This document shows positions 1-14,993 of a DNA stretch of 64,000 nt, in pieces. The notes under the pieces were generated by a model that did not search any database, was not told where the DNA came from, and saw only the letters and a list, made by a program, of their open reading frames with translations. The position numbers were made by a program, and so were the translations under genes. The stretch lies in the NCBI GenBank assembly GCA_963774445.1, contig CAVZFC010000019.1, positions 1,922,001 through 1,986,000 of the forward strand, written 5' to 3'. Every line of letters begins with the position of its first letter. The stretch's first letter is position 1. Origin of the DNA: CAVUQH01 sp963774445 (GTDB taxonomy: Bacteria > Myxococcota_A > Polyangia > Haliangiales > Haliangiaceae).

Positions 1-1945
1 CGTCGTGGAGCAGCGACACCAGCGCCCCCTCGGTGGTCGGCTCGCCGGGTAGCTCGAGCATCGCGGCCAGCCGTTTGACCAGCTGCTCGCGGCGCGTGAC
101 CTTGTCGACGATCGACACCTGGCGGACCGGCTGCTCGAGGCGACTCTCGAGCATCGCCAGGATGGTCGACTTGCCCATGCCAGTCGGGCCGACCAGGGCG
201 ACCGAGCCGTCGTTGCCGTCTTCGCGCCAGCCGGCGAAGTAGCCGGCGATCTCGTCGAGGCAGGGCGGGGGCGTCGGCCTGTCCTCGGTTGACAGCGGGC
301 TGTCGGGAAACTCGCTGACAATCTCGGGGGGCAGCTCTTGCGGCTCGACGACGATGCGTCCCTGTTCCTGGGCGTGTTTTTCCACCTGGCGGCGGAACAG
401 CCACGCCAGCACGCGCTTGGTCGAGTCGAGGTTGGACAGGTGCTGGCGCACGAAGCGGCCGACGGCGCGAACGGCGACGTAGAGGAACGCGGGCAGGACG
501 ACGAGGACGCCGTAGAAGCGGCGCGAGTGGCGCTGGAGGGCCGGGGCAAAGGCACCGCTCGAGCTGGGCCCACCGACGGCGTGCATGATCCGTGGCCGCC
601 ACATCAGCAGCGCGATCAGGGCGATCGGGACGATGCCCCAGCAGGCGAGGCGGGCGACGGCGCCGTGTAGCACGCCGCGACCGGTGGCCAGGGCGATCAG
701 CGCCAGGGTGATGATTACCGGTGTTGCGTAGCGGGTGCCCACGCGCCAAGTTCGGGCCAGGAGCTCCCACGACGAGGGGACGTCGTCGGGCAGCGGCGGG
801 GGCGCCGGAGCCGACTCGTCGAGCTCTGCCAGGTCGCGCGCCTCGCTGGTCCGCTCGGCATGGCGCACGTTGGCTGCGCGGCAGATGCCCTCGACCAGGC
901 GGAGCTGCGCGCGGAGGAGCGCAGCCCAGAGGATCACGAGATGGGCGACGATCACTTCGGGCACGGCGCCGGCACCACCGAGCAAGAGGTAGCCGACAGC
1001 CGCGGCGCCGGCGACGAGCAGCGGCGGTCCGAACCCGCGGGCCAGCTCGACCAGCCGCGCGGTCAGCATCCCGACGGTGCCCAGGTGGAGCGAGCGGCCG
1101 ATGGTCGCCACCGTGGCAGTCACCCAGCGATCCCACCTGTGTATCGACACCAGCAGCAGCAGCAGCAGCAGGCCGAGCTCGGTCAGCGACCAGAGCTGGT
1201 GCCCGAGGAGCCACCAGCCGCCGGGCCGGGTCAGCTCGTCTGCGGCCTGGGCCAGGCGGGTGTGGCCCCAGTAAAGGAGCTGGAAGCCGACGACCAGCGC
1301 GTCATCGCCGGCAGCCTCCACCGTGGTGCGGTTGGCTCCGCGCAGGGCGGCGCGACGCGCGGGCGAGGCACGGGCCAGGAGCCCGGCGACCAGCGCGGTC
1401 AGCTCGCGGAGGATCTGGTGGTCGGCGTCGGCGCGATCGTCCAGCAGTGACCGGGCGTCTTCGGTCAGGCTGGCGGCTGTGGCGACCAGCTCGCCGCGCT
1501 CGTGGCGGAGGGCGGCGATGTCGTCCCGATCGCCCAGGGCGTTGACCTCCTCGCCGAGGGCGGGAACGCGGGGGGCGGCCGGGGCGCCGGTGACCAGCGC
1601 CCCGGCGATGTCAACCGCCGCCGCCAGCACGGCGGAGCGGCGCGCCAACACGCGGTCGAGCAGGGCGTCGGCGCGACCCGCCGGGGCGGTCCCCTGGTCC
1701 AGGGCGGCGAGCTCGGCCTCCGCCTCGACGACCAGCGCGCGGTGGGCACGCAGGCGCTGGGCCAGGGCGGCGCGCTCGTCGTCGCGCGCGCGCTGGAACC
1801 GCTGCAGCTGCTCGCGCACGCCGTCCAGGCGCTGGTGGGCTGCCTCGACCGCCGGCTCGCCGAGGCCGTCGCCGGGCGCGGGCGCCTGCGCTCTGGCAAT
1901 GCCCGAGAGCGCGGCGATGATCGCCCAGATTACGAAACCCCTCAC
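1..1945 (-). CDS. Membrane-anchored P-loop ATPase of unknown function (C-terminus beyond window)
   Basis: The reading frame is open from a GTG at 1945 to the left edge (648 codons visible). An in-frame TAA lies five codons upstream of that GTG, so it is the first possible start. Seen: an N-terminal signal peptide (about residues 1-22, ending in an Ala-Gln-Ala type site); an Ala/Arg/Glu-rich coiled-coil stretch to roughly residue 250; several hydrophobic segments, one containing a run of Leu encoded by ctg repeats near 1150-1170; then a cytosol-type domain with the Walker A motif VGPTGMGKST (bases about 168-200). Composition suggests a large inner-membrane protein whose ATPase domain begins near residue 560. 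The domain after Walker A is cut off by the window edge, so AAA, NTPase or transport identity cannot be decided. It follows coxD on the same strand after 53 bp and could be read-through from the respiratory operon. Confidence 0.72.
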   Translation of the reverse strand, partial: MRGFVIWAIIAALSGIARAQAPAPGDGLGEPAVEAAHQRLDGVREQLQRFQRARDDERAALAQRLRAHRALVVEAEAELAALDQGTAPAGRADALLDRVLARRSAVLAAAVDIAGALVTGAPAAPRVPALGEEVNALGDRDDIAALRHERGELVATAASLTEDARSLLDDRADADHQILRELTALVAGLLARASPARRAALRGANRTTVEAAGDDALVVGFQLLYWGHTRLAQAADELTRPGGWWLLGHQLWSLTELGLLLLLLLVSIHRWDRWVTATVATIGRSLHLGTVGMLTARLVELARGFGPPLLVAGAAAVGYLLLGGAGAVPEVIVAHLVILWAALLRAQLRLVEGICRAANVRHAERTSEARDLAELDESAPAPPPLPDDVPSSWELLARTWRVGTRYATPVIITLALIALATGRGVLHGAVARLACWGIVPIALIALLMWRPRIMHAVGGPSSSGAFAPALQRHSRRFYGVLVVLPAFLYVAVRAVGRFVRQHLSNLDSTKRVLAWLFRRQVEKHAQEQGRIVVEPQELPPEIVSEFPDSPLSTEDRPTPPPCLDEIAGYFAGWREDGNDGSVALVGPTGMGKSTILAMLESRLEQPVRQVSIVDKVTRREQLVKRLAAMLELPGEPTTEGALVSLLHD

Positions 1946-1998
1946 CCTGCGCCGAGCTTAGCGCGAAGGGAGGGGCGGTCGGAGCCGGGAAACCGGTT

Positions 1999-2673
1999 TC
2001 AGTTCGTGGACCCGGCGGCCTCGTCCGGCGCGGCCGGTGCCGGGGCGGCGGCGCCCTCGGGCGTGGCCGGCGCTGGAGCGGCGGCGCCTTCGGGCGTGGC
2101 CGGGGCTGGAGCGGCGGCGCCTTCGGGCGTGGCCGGTGCCGGGGCGGCGGCGCCCTCGGGCGTGGCCGGTGCCGGGGCGGCGGTGCCCTCGGGCTTGGCC
2201 GGTGCCGGGGCGGCGGCGCCCTCGGGCTTGCCCGACTCGCGCGCGGCCTTGCGCTTGGCGTTCTCGACGTCGAGCTTCTTGATGGCGTCCTGCCACAGCA
2301 CGCAGTCCTGCCCGCGATGCGCGCAGACGTCGGCCTGGTACTGGTTGCCGTCCATGAAGGTGAAGCCGACGAACAACAGCGCGGCCAGCAGGCCACCGAT
2401 GATGACGATGGTGTGGAACGGCTTGTCGTAGCGCAGGTGCATGAAGAACATCGCCACGAGCGACGCCTTCACGCTGGCGATGAGCATGGCGACGACCAGG
2501 CTCGCCTGGCTGCTGCCAAAGTCGATCCAGCTCGCCGCGACGGTGAGGAGGGTGAGACACAGCAGCGTTGTGCCGGTGCCCAGGAGCACCTTCTTGGAGG
2601 CGACGTGCCCGAGCCCGTGGTCCTCCCCGTGCTCGTGACCGTGCTCGGCGGCTTTTGCAGATGCGGTTGCCAC
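1999..2673 (-). CDS. coxD: Cytochrome c oxidase subunit IV (prokaryotic), with Ala-Pro repeat tail
   Basis: This is a small inner-membrane accessory subunit of the caa3 oxygen reductase. The first ~110 residues carry a His-rich N-terminus and three hydrophobic helices, including the conserved segment MFFMHLRYDKPFHT typical of prokaryotic subunit IV. After a short charged, Cys-containing linker (about residues 115-150) the protein ends in about 65 residues of near-perfect repeats of the form PEGAAAPAPAT. The tail is unusual: most family members stop at about 100-120 residues, and this one has 224. It is the last gene of the act-cox operon, starting 9 bp after coxC. The family call rests on context plus the helix pattern. 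The tail is read directly, and its role (periplasmic spacer or surface tether) is unknown. Confidence 0.85.
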   Translation of the reverse strand: MATASAKAAEHGHEHGEDHGLGHVASKKVLLGTGTTLLCLTLLTVAASWIDFGSSQASLVVAMLIASVKASLVAMFFMHLRYDKPFHTIVIIGGLLAALLFVGFTFMDGNQYQADVCAHRGQDCVLWQDAIKKLDVENAKRKAARESGKPEGAAAPAPAKPEGTAAPAPATPEGAAAPAPATPEGAAAPAPATPEGAAAPAPATPEGAAAPAPAAPDEAAGSTN

Positions 2674-2682
2674 GAAGTTCTC

Positions 2683-3450
2683 CTAGTGGATCAGGTAGAG
2701 CATGGGGAACAGGTAGATCCAGATTAAGTTGACCAAGTGCCAGTACAGGGCCGCGTAGTCGACGGGACCGTAATAGTCCGGTTCGAAGTCTCCGCGTAAC
2801 GATCGCACGAACAACCAGATGAAGATCAGCGAACCGATGAACACGTGGATGCCGTGCAGGCCGGTCATGCCGAAGTAGACCGAGAAGAACATGCCGGTGT
2901 TGGGCGGCGGCAGCTCGCCGTCGTAGACCACGCCCTCCTCGGCCGGGGGCGCCTTGAAGCCCTCGGCGGCGCAGCCAGGGGCGGGCAGGGTCGGCTTCAG
3001 CAGATGTCCCTCGGGATCCGCCTCGGGCACGAAGCGGCAGCCCCACAGCGTGCGCATGTGAAACTTGTGCGCGTACTCGTGGTACTTGATGCCGAGGAAG
3101 GCGAACGCCGCCAGGACGGTGAAGCCGAGGCAGAAGCTGAGCAGGCGTTTCTGGTTCTTCTGTGCCGCGCGCACCGCCCAGGCTGCCGACAGACTCGAGC
3201 AGATGAGGACGGCGGTGTTGATCCCGCCCCACATCTTGTCGAGGTACCTGTGGCCGTACTCGAAGATCTCCGGGTGCTGGGCCCGGTAGAGGATGTACGC
3301 GACGAACAGGCCCGAGAAGAACAAGATCTCGGTGACCAGGAACAGCCAGATCCCCAGCTTCCCCGACTGGAACTGATGTTCTCCGTCGTCGTAGTGGTGC
3401 TGGATGAACGGCGAGCCGCCGTGATGATGCTCTGCAGCTGCGTTTGACAT
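2683..3450 (-). CDS. coxC: Cytochrome c oxidase subunit III
   Basis: Subunit III of the heme-copper oxygen reductase, an integral membrane protein that stabilises subunit I and its proton uptake. The 255-residue protein has the family signatures FLVTEILFFSGLFVAYILYR near residue 40 and, near the C-terminus, the pattern GLHGIHVFIGSLIFIWL followed by a final helix ending HLVNLIWIYLFPMLYLIH. A ~60-residue polar, Pro-rich loop (about residues 130-185) is inserted between helices and has no counterpart in minimal subunit III proteins. It lies 6 bp downstream of coxA and 9 bp upstream of coxD, in the same operon. Confidence 0.95.
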   Translation of the reverse strand: MSNAAAEHHHGGSPFIQHHYDDGEHQFQSGKLGIWLFLVTEILFFSGLFVAYILYRAQHPEIFEYGHRYLDKMWGGINTAVLICSSLSAAWAVRAAQKNQKRLLSFCLGFTVLAAFAFLGIKYHEYAHKFHMRTLWGCRFVPEADPEGHLLKPTLPAPGCAAEGFKAPPAEEGVVYDGELPPPNTGMFFSVYFGMTGLHGIHVFIGSLIFIWLFVRSLRGDFEPDYYGPVDYAALYWHLVNLIWIYLFPMLYLIH

Positions 3451-3456
3451 CGGGTT

Positions 3457-5109
<1,653 letters not shown>

Positions 5110-5127
5110 GGCGCGTCTCCGGTCCCG

Positions 5128-6159
5128 TTACTTCGCGAGGGACTTGATGAATGCGATGACTCCGTCGATCTGCTTGTCGCGGAGCGTGCCCTTGAACGTG
5201 GGCATGATGGGCGTGAAGCCCTTCACGATCTTGGCGGTCGGATCCATCAGTGATTCGCGGATGTAGTTCTCGTCCACGGTCACGGTGCTGCCGTCGGACA
5301 GCTCCGCCTTGGTGCCCCAGATACCCTTGAAGCTGGGGCCGTTGCCGCGCGTGCCGTCGATCGAGTGGCACGCCTTGCACAGCTCGTAGGTCTTCTTGCC
5401 CAGCTCTTCCGGGGGCATCGAGTCCATCTCTTCCTGCTTACTCTCGAGGTAGAGCTCGTAGCCACCGGGTGGCTCGACCACGACCTTGTTCTTCATGACC
5501 GAGTGGCCCTGGCCGCAGTACTCGGCGCAGGTCAGCCGGTACTCGCCCGTCTTGATCGCCTTGAACCAGAGGTGCGTGTAGCGAGCGGGCACCACGTCCT
5601 GCTTGATGCGGAACGCCGGGACATAGAAGCTGTGGATCACGTCCTTGGAGGTCATGACCAGCCGGACCGGCTTGTCCAGGGGTACGTGCAGCTCGGTGTC
5701 GGTGAACGACTGGTCCTTGCCGACCTTGTACTCGAAGAACCAGTCCCACTTCTGGGCGATGACCTTGATCTCGAGGGCGTTCTTGGGCGGCGTGGCCATG
5801 TTGACGTAGCCGCGCCAGCCGAGCACGAAGATGATGACGACGATGATCGACGGGATGATCGTCCAGGTGATCTCCAGCGCGTCGTTGTGCGCCGCAGACG
5901 GCTGCGCCTTCATGTTTCCCGGACGGGCGCGATACTTCCAGGTGAAGTAGACGACCGAGAAGGCGATGCCGATGAAGCAGAAGGTGCACAGGCCGAGGAT
6001 GCCGTAGTACATCCAGTCAACTTCGTGTGCGAAGGAGTTGGCCTGCTCCGGCATCCAGAACGTGCCGTGGTGGGTCAGGGCGTCCGGCGTGGGCACCTTG
6101 ACCCCCTTGGCCGCCGCCTGGGGCGCCATCTGCAACAAGGATATGAGTGAGCTCAACAT
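5128..6159 (-). CDS. coxB: Cytochrome c oxidase subunit II with fused C-terminal cytochrome c (caa3)
   Basis: Electron-entry subunit. An N-terminal signal or leader helix and a second helix (about residues 50-75, YGILGLCTFCFIGIAF) anchor a cupredoxin domain holding the CuA site CAEYCGQGHSVM (Cys-x3-Cys-x3-His-x2-Met). A C-terminal cytochrome c domain carries CKACH (about residues 265-270) and a distal Met region near the end, which makes the enzyme caa3-type and lets it accept electrons directly from its partner complex. Length (343 aa) is normal for subunit II plus cytochrome c. It starts 3 bp after the sco stop codon, and GGAG/GAGG lies just upstream of the ATG. Confidence 0.96.
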   Translation of the reverse strand: MLSSLISLLQMAPQAAAKGVKVPTPDALTHHGTFWMPEQANSFAHEVDWMYYGILGLCTFCFIGIAFSVVYFTWKYRARPGNMKAQPSAAHNDALEITWTIIPSIIVVIIFVLGWRGYVNMATPPKNALEIKVIAQKWDWFFEYKVGKDQSFTDTELHVPLDKPVRLVMTSKDVIHSFYVPAFRIKQDVVPARYTHLWFKAIKTGEYRLTCAEYCGQGHSVMKNKVVVEPPGGYELYLESKQEEMDSMPPEELGKKTYELCKACHSIDGTRGNGPSFKGIWGTKAELSDGSTVTVDENYIRESLMDPTAKIVKGFTPIMPTFKGTLRDKQIDGVIAFIKSLAK

Positions 6160-6162
6160 GCC

Positions 6163-7068
6163 TCAGACTCCGGAGCGGGCCTTCTGCTTCTTGCGGGACC
6201 GCGTGATGAAGTGCCATACGGCGATGGCGGCGAACAGCATGAACGCGAACGCGCCGGCCACGTAGGACATCAGGTGCTGGCCCATGGCGGCGTAGCTGCC
6301 CGCCTTGGCTTCGTAGTGGAAGCAGGAGAGGGTGAAACCGGCCGACTCCTGGGGCGTCGAGTTGCCGGCGGCGACCAGCGACTCGGTCAAGAGCTTGGGG
6401 CCGTATTCGATGCCTTTGATGTAGCGCATCAGCTTGCCGCTGCCGGACAGCACCATGACCACGGTCGGGTGCAGATAGTCGTCCTGGCTGGCCAGGTAGC
6501 GATAGCCGAAGCCGAACGAGTCGGCGACGGCGCGGATGTCCTTCTCCTTGCCGGTCAGGAAGTGCCACCCGTTGCTCGCATCCGGTCGCAAGCCCTTGTC
6601 GAACCGCTGGATATAGCCGGCCTTGGTGTGGCTGGCCTTCTTCGGCTTCTCCTTGGGGTTGAGACTGATGGTGATCATGGAGAACTGCTGGCCCAGTGCC
6701 ATCTTGACGATGCCGTCGGTCTCCGGGATCTCGATGATCGACTTGGTCAGAGCTCCCAGCATCACGCCGCAGAGCATGGGACAGTCCGAGTAGTTCAGCG
6801 TGAGGATGACCGGCAGGCCGGTCTTGAAGTAGTCACCCAGCTTGACGGCTTTGCCGTTCTCGTTGACGAACGGGGTGTCGAGGGGAACCTGGGCACCCGG
6901 CTTTTCGGTCAGCCCGACGCCTTTCAGCTGCCGGGGGGCCTTCTCTTTGGTGTCCTTGATCTGGTCTTCCGGACGCACGCCCTGCGCGTAGGCCGTGGTG
7001 GACGCGAAGGCCATCACGGTCGCGAGCAGTCCTGCGCCAGCGAGGCGCTTTGAATTAGGGATTGGCAT
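6163..7068 (-). CDS. sco: SCO1/SenC/PrrC-family copper chaperone, membrane anchored
   Basis: This family delivers copper to, or reduces, the CuA site of subunit II. Seen: a signal peptide (residues about 5-28, ending AYAQ), a thioredoxin fold with the copper-binding CPMLC (CxxxC) in LNYSDCPMLCGVML, and the distal copper ligand His in DDYLHPTVVMVLSGSG. A C-terminal membrane helix (YVAGAFAFMLFAAIAVWHF) is less usual for Sco proteins, which are normally anchored at the N-terminus. The start at 7068 (MPIPNSK) is chosen because it begins a clean signal peptide; frame extension upstream would encode Arg/Pro-rich sequence overlapping the previous gene. It overlaps the upstream gene by 14 bp, implying translational coupling. 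It lies directly before coxB, its client. Confidence 0.93.
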   Translation of the reverse strand: MPIPNSKRLAGAGLLATVMAFASTTAYAQGVRPEDQIKDTKEKAPRQLKGVGLTEKPGAQVPLDTPFVNENGKAVKLGDYFKTGLPVILTLNYSDCPMLCGVMLGALTKSIIEIPETDGIVKMALGQQFSMITISLNPKEKPKKASHTKAGYIQRFDKGLRPDASNGWHFLTGKEKDIRAVADSFGFGYRYLASQDDYLHPTVVMVLSGSGKLMRYIKGIEYGPKLLTESLVAAGNSTPQESAGFTLSCFHYEAKAGSYAAMGQHLMSYVAGAFAFMLFAAIAVWHFITRSRKKQKARSGV

Positions 7069-7636
7069 CTCCAGTGGGGTTGGGCTTCGAGGCGCTGCCG
7101 CCGGACGCGGCCGGGGCAGGCGTCGCCGCGCCGTCGGCGGGAGCCGGAGCGGCGGGCGTCGCGGCGCCATCCGCCGGAGCGGCGGTGCCGTCGGCGGGGG
7201 CCGGAGCTGCGGGGGCCGGAGCTGCGGGCGCCGGCGCCGAGGGCGGCGGAACGGCCTTGTACGGCGGGTACGCCTCGAGGGTGGGTAGATCCTGCGGGCC
7301 GACGTCCGGGGCCGTCAACGCCTTGGGGTTTTGTGTCAGCTCGTCCACCACCAGTTGCATCGCGCGGTCGACGGGAATGACGACGACGTTCTTCTTGCGC
7401 AGTGCATCAGCCCGGGTGGTGTAGTTGCTGATCTTGGCCGACTCCTCGGCACGGGTCTCTCGCAGGGCCACGTCCTGGCCCTCGACGACGCGTTCCTGCT
7501 CCTCCGCGTCGAGGGTGTTCTTGTAATAGGCCTGGAGCGCGATGATGCTCACCCACACCAGCAGCGAGCCGACGACGCCGACCGTGACGATGTTGACCAG
7601 GCTCAGCTTGTCCGGGGCTTTGCGTTTGCCTTCCAT
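7055..7636 (-). CDS. Single-helix membrane protein of the ACIII operon with Ala-Pro tail, possibly ActG-like
   Basis: A 193-residue protein with one N-terminal membrane helix (about residues 14-38, VTVGVVGSLLVWVSIIAL), then a charged periplasmic segment that includes a repeated Arg-Ala-Glu-Glu pattern and NVVVIPVDRAMQLVVDEL, and a C-terminal ~70 residues of Ala/Pro/Asp repeats such as ADGAATPAPA. No catalytic motif is visible. Its position between actF and sco, and its single helix, match the small subunit ActG described in some alternative complex III operons, but sequence alone does not prove that. Like coxD in the same operon, it ends in a low-complexity Ala-Pro tail. The stop overlaps the sco start. 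Confidence 0.75.
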   Translation of the reverse strand: MEGKRKAPDKLSLVNIVTVGVVGSLLVWVSIIALQAYYKNTLDAEEQERVVEGQDVALRETRAEESAKISNYTTRADALRKKNVVVIPVDRAMQLVVDELTQNPKALTAPDVGPQDLPTLEAYPPYKAVPPPSAPAPAAPAPAAPAPADGTAAPADGAATPAAPAPADGAATPAPAASGGSASKPNPTGDANP

Positions 7637-7654
7637 GACGATCTCCGCTGCCGG

Positions 7655-8953
7655 TTAGTAGTTCTCGAAGGCCAGCGACTCGGCCAGTGCCGGATCTTTG
7701 GTCGGGACCAGGTTGACCCGCTGGCCGGCCTTGGCCGCGACCGCGACGAAGATGCCGACGACGCCGATCACGGCGGCGAGGTCGATGAACAGGAGCTTGG
7801 AGATGCCCCAGCTGTACAGATGCGCGCCTTCGACGAGGTACGCGTTGATGTCGTACGACGGCATGATGATCCAGTAGAGGTTGACCAGGTGCATCAGCAG
7901 CATCCAGGCTGCCAGGCCGGCCAGGAGCCACCGCTGCCGCTTGGTCTCGCGACTGATCAGGGCCATGAACGGGAAGCAGAAGTGGCCCAGCACCAGGAAG
8001 CCGCTCAGCCACTTCCAGTTGATCCAGTCGACCAGGTGGCCGTTGGCGGTCATCGCCGAGTTGAACATGTGGATCTTGAACCAGACCGTCTCCTCGGGCA
8101 GGTCGGCGTACCAGACCAGCATGAATTGCGAGAAGGCGACGTAGCCCCAGAAGAAGGTGAAGGCGAACAGCAGCTTGCCAACGTCGTGGTAGTGCTCGGT
8201 GGTCACCGAGTTCTTCACCAGACCGGCGCGCTGCAGCGCCATCGGCACCAACGCCAGCAGGGCCATGATCGAGACCGCGCAGCCGGCGAAGAAGTAGACC
8301 GGCCACATCGTGCTGTACCAGTGCGGCGTGAGCGTCATCAGCAGGTCGATGCCGGCGAAGCCGCAGGTCAGGCCAAAGATGACGATCGACGGGCCGGCCG
8401 CCACCCGCAGCTTGTCGCTGATTTCCGGGTCACCGGTCTCGTCCTGGAGCACCGACTGCTTGTGGAAGTAGCGGGCCAGCAAGGTCCAGATGACGAAGTA
8501 GGCCGCGATGCGCAGCGAGAAGAACGGGATGCTCAGCCAGGCCTTGCCCGTGATCAGGTGATCGTGGCCGATCAGGTCCTTGTTGGTCCAGATGTAGAGG
8601 CTGTGGTTGCCGATCAGCATCGGCAGGAGGATGCCGGCAAACGTTAGCACACCCATGATCGGGACGGTCTGGCTGAGGATCTCCGCGGTCCGGCGCACCG
8701 TGACGCTCCAGTGAGCGCGCACCAGGTGCTGCAGGATCACGAAGAACAGTCCGCCCAGCGAAAAGGTCAGGCAGAACGTGACCGCCAGGAGGTATGCGTG
8801 CAGGAAGCGGCTCATGTGGTCGCCCTGGGTCAGACCCACGACGAGCGAGACCGCCAGACCGCCGACGCCCAGGGCCACGCCTCCGAGGGCGACCTTGGAC
8901 CCGAACGCTCCGAGCCGGACCTTCTCGTTCTCGAGTAGCTCTTCCGATGCCAT
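7655..8953 (-). CDS. actF: Alternative complex III quinol:cytochrome c oxidoreductase, membrane subunit ActF
   Basis: A 432-residue polytopic protein with about ten hydrophobic helices and conserved polar features of the ActC/ActF (NrfD-like) family, for example HSLYIWTNKDL, FFWGYVAFSQFMLVWYADLPEE and a helix with HLVNLYWIIMPSY. ActF is a second quinone-associated membrane subunit paralogous to ActC and is thought to contribute to the proton path. It lies 46 bp after the actDE fusion and 18 bp before the next gene, all on one strand. Family identification follows from the helix pattern and the fixed act gene order. Confidence 0.93.
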   Translation of the reverse strand: MASEELLENEKVRLGAFGSKVALGGVALGVGGLAVSLVVGLTQGDHMSRFLHAYLLAVTFCLTFSLGGLFFVILQHLVRAHWSVTVRRTAEILSQTVPIMGVLTFAGILLPMLIGNHSLYIWTNKDLIGHDHLITGKAWLSIPFFSLRIAAYFVIWTLLARYFHKQSVLQDETGDPEISDKLRVAAGPSIVIFGLTCGFAGIDLLMTLTPHWYSTMWPVYFFAGCAVSIMALLALVPMALQRAGLVKNSVTTEHYHDVGKLLFAFTFFWGYVAFSQFMLVWYADLPEETVWFKIHMFNSAMTANGHLVDWINWKWLSGFLVLGHFCFPFMALISRETKRQRWLLAGLAAWMLLMHLVNLYWIIMPSYDINAYLVEGAHLYSWGISKLLFIDLAAVIGVVGIFVAVAAKAGQRVNLVPTKDPALAESLAFENY

Positions 8954-8999
8954 CTCGTTTGTCTCCGTTGTCGTCTAGTCGTAGCTGCGGGCCGATGAG

Positions 9000-10451
9000 C
9001 TACTGGCGAATCTGAGCCCGCTCCTGCGGCGGCACGTCATCCAAGGTTGCGTTCTGGCTGCGCTGCAGGGCGCGAACGTAGAGCACGATTGCCCAGCGAT
9101 CCTCCGGTGGGATCTGCGGGCCGTAGGCCGGCATCTGCCGGACGCCGTGGGTGATGGTGTTGAAGATCTGCCCGTGCGGCTGGCGGACGGCGACGTTGAT
9201 GTCGCTGGGGTTGTTCCAGCCCTTGGTCGGGACTTCGCGGGCGCGGCGGGCGACCATGCCCTGGCCGTCACCGGCGAGGCCGTGACACGGCGAGCAGTAG
9301 ATGTGGAACCGCTGCTGGCCGCGCTTCATGGTCTGCATGTCCACGTGGAACTTGTCGTTCGACGGGAAGGTCTCGGCCCACTTGGGCACCTGTTTGGTGA
9401 CCGCGACCTGCTCGCCTATGGCGTTGGTCTCCATCACCGTCTCGGTGTCGTAGACGACGCCCTTGTAGAAGTGGTCGTCGGCATCGAGGTCGCCGCGGGC
9501 CACGGTTCCGTCCACCGGCAGGCGCTCGGCGCGGCCGTCGGGGAAGAAGTCGCTCTCGGTCTGGGCCTTCTGCTTGGGCTGGAAGTCCATGTCCGGGATG
9601 ATGTGCCAGTGCGGCTTGTTGCTCTTGGAGGCACGGGCCCGCGCGATGAACGCGAACGGCACCAGCGCAATGACCGTGGTCATGACGATCAGCGCCGCCA
9701 GGCCGCGCGGCATGTTCTTCTTGGCCGGGTCGGGATCGATGTGACAATCCTCGACCGCCGTCGCGCCCGCATCGTGCAGGAGCGCCATGGTCTGCTCGTG
9801 GTCGAACTTGGCGTCCTCGGCCTCGATGCCGAGGAAGAAGCCGTCGTCCGTGACCTTGACGAAGCGGTCGTTGCGGAAGAACGGGTGCCACGGCTTGGGC
9901 AGTCGGTTGAGCGTCCACATGGCGAAGAACGCCGTGAGGCCGGCGAACAGCACCGTGGCCTCGAAGGTGATGGCGATGTTGGCGGGGACGCTGAAGAACG
10001 GCTTACCGCTGACGATCCACGGCCAGTGGAAGGCGTTGGTCCACCACTGCAGCCCGATGCCGAACATCAGGCCGGTCAGGCCACCGCCGAGGATGATCCA
10101 CGGCAGGATCGTGCGCCGGATCCCCATGGCCGGATCGATGCCGTGCACGGGGAAGGGGCTGTAACAGTCCCACTTGGTGTAGCCGGCCTCGCGCACCTTG
10201 GCCGCCGCGTGAGTTAGCGCGCCCGGGCTGTCGTACTCGGCGAGCACGCCGTAGAGCGGGCCGTCCTTGGGCGGGGGCTGGAAGCTGTCGGTCGGGGCCG
10301 ACGGCGCGGCGAGCTCGGGCTCGTCGGCCGGGGGCGCGGCAGTGGCTTCCGGCTCGGACGCCGGCTCTGACGCCACGTGCGGCTCCGACCCGGGCGCGGT
10401 CTCGGCCTCGCCCTCGCGGGTCTCCTCGGGACCTTGATCCTTGTCGCTCAT
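9000..10451 (-). CDS. Fused ActD-ActE: membrane subunit (DUF3341) joined to monoheme cytochrome c
   Basis: Two alternative complex III subunits occur in one 483-residue frame. Residues 1-60 are an acidic Ala/Pro/Glu-rich extension. Residues 65-235 match ActD (DUF3341), starting GPLYGVLAEYDSPGAL and including two membrane helices (about 114-140 and 157-182). A third helix (about 250-272, LAALIVMTTVIALVPFAFIA) passes the chain to the periplasm. Residues 280-483 are an ActE-type cytochrome c with the heme motif CSPCH at 386-390 and a Met-containing segment (RQMPAYGP) that can supply the distal ligand. Separate actD and actE genes are the usual arrangement. There is no stop or plausible internal start between the halves, so the fusion is real in this sequence. 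The product would tether the cytochrome to the complex. Confidence 0.93.
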   Translation of the reverse strand: MSDKDQGPEETREGEAETAPGSEPHVASEPASEPEATAAPPADEPELAAPSAPTDSFQPPPKDGPLYGVLAEYDSPGALTHAAAKVREAGYTKWDCYSPFPVHGIDPAMGIRRTILPWIILGGGLTGLMFGIGLQWWTNAFHWPWIVSGKPFFSVPANIAITFEATVLFAGLTAFFAMWTLNRLPKPWHPFFRNDRFVKVTDDGFFLGIEAEDAKFDHEQTMALLHDAGATAVEDCHIDPDPAKKNMPRGLAALIVMTTVIALVPFAFIARARASKSNKPHWHIIPDMDFQPKQKAQTESDFFPDGRAERLPVDGTVARGDLDADDHFYKGVVYDTETVMETNAIGEQVAVTKQVPKWAETFPSNDKFHVDMQTMKRGQQRFHIYCSPCHGLAGDGQGMVARRAREVPTKGWNNPSDINVAVRQPHGQIFNTITHGVRQMPAYGPQIPPEDRWAIVLYVRALQRSQNATLDDVPPQERAQIRQ

Positions 10452-10470
10452 TTCGTCGAATCCCTCGAGA

Positions 10471-11832
<1,362 letters not shown>

Positions 11833-11870
11833 CGGTTACCTGCTTCGATTACCTGTTGGCCCGGACGGGG

Positions 11871-14989
<3,119 letters not shown>

Positions 14990-14993
<4 letters not shown>

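Noticed and set aside
2030..2235. Tandem 33-bp repeats as a minisatellite or CRISPR
   Set aside because: They keep the coxD frame and encode the Ala-Pro tail; there are no variable spacers.
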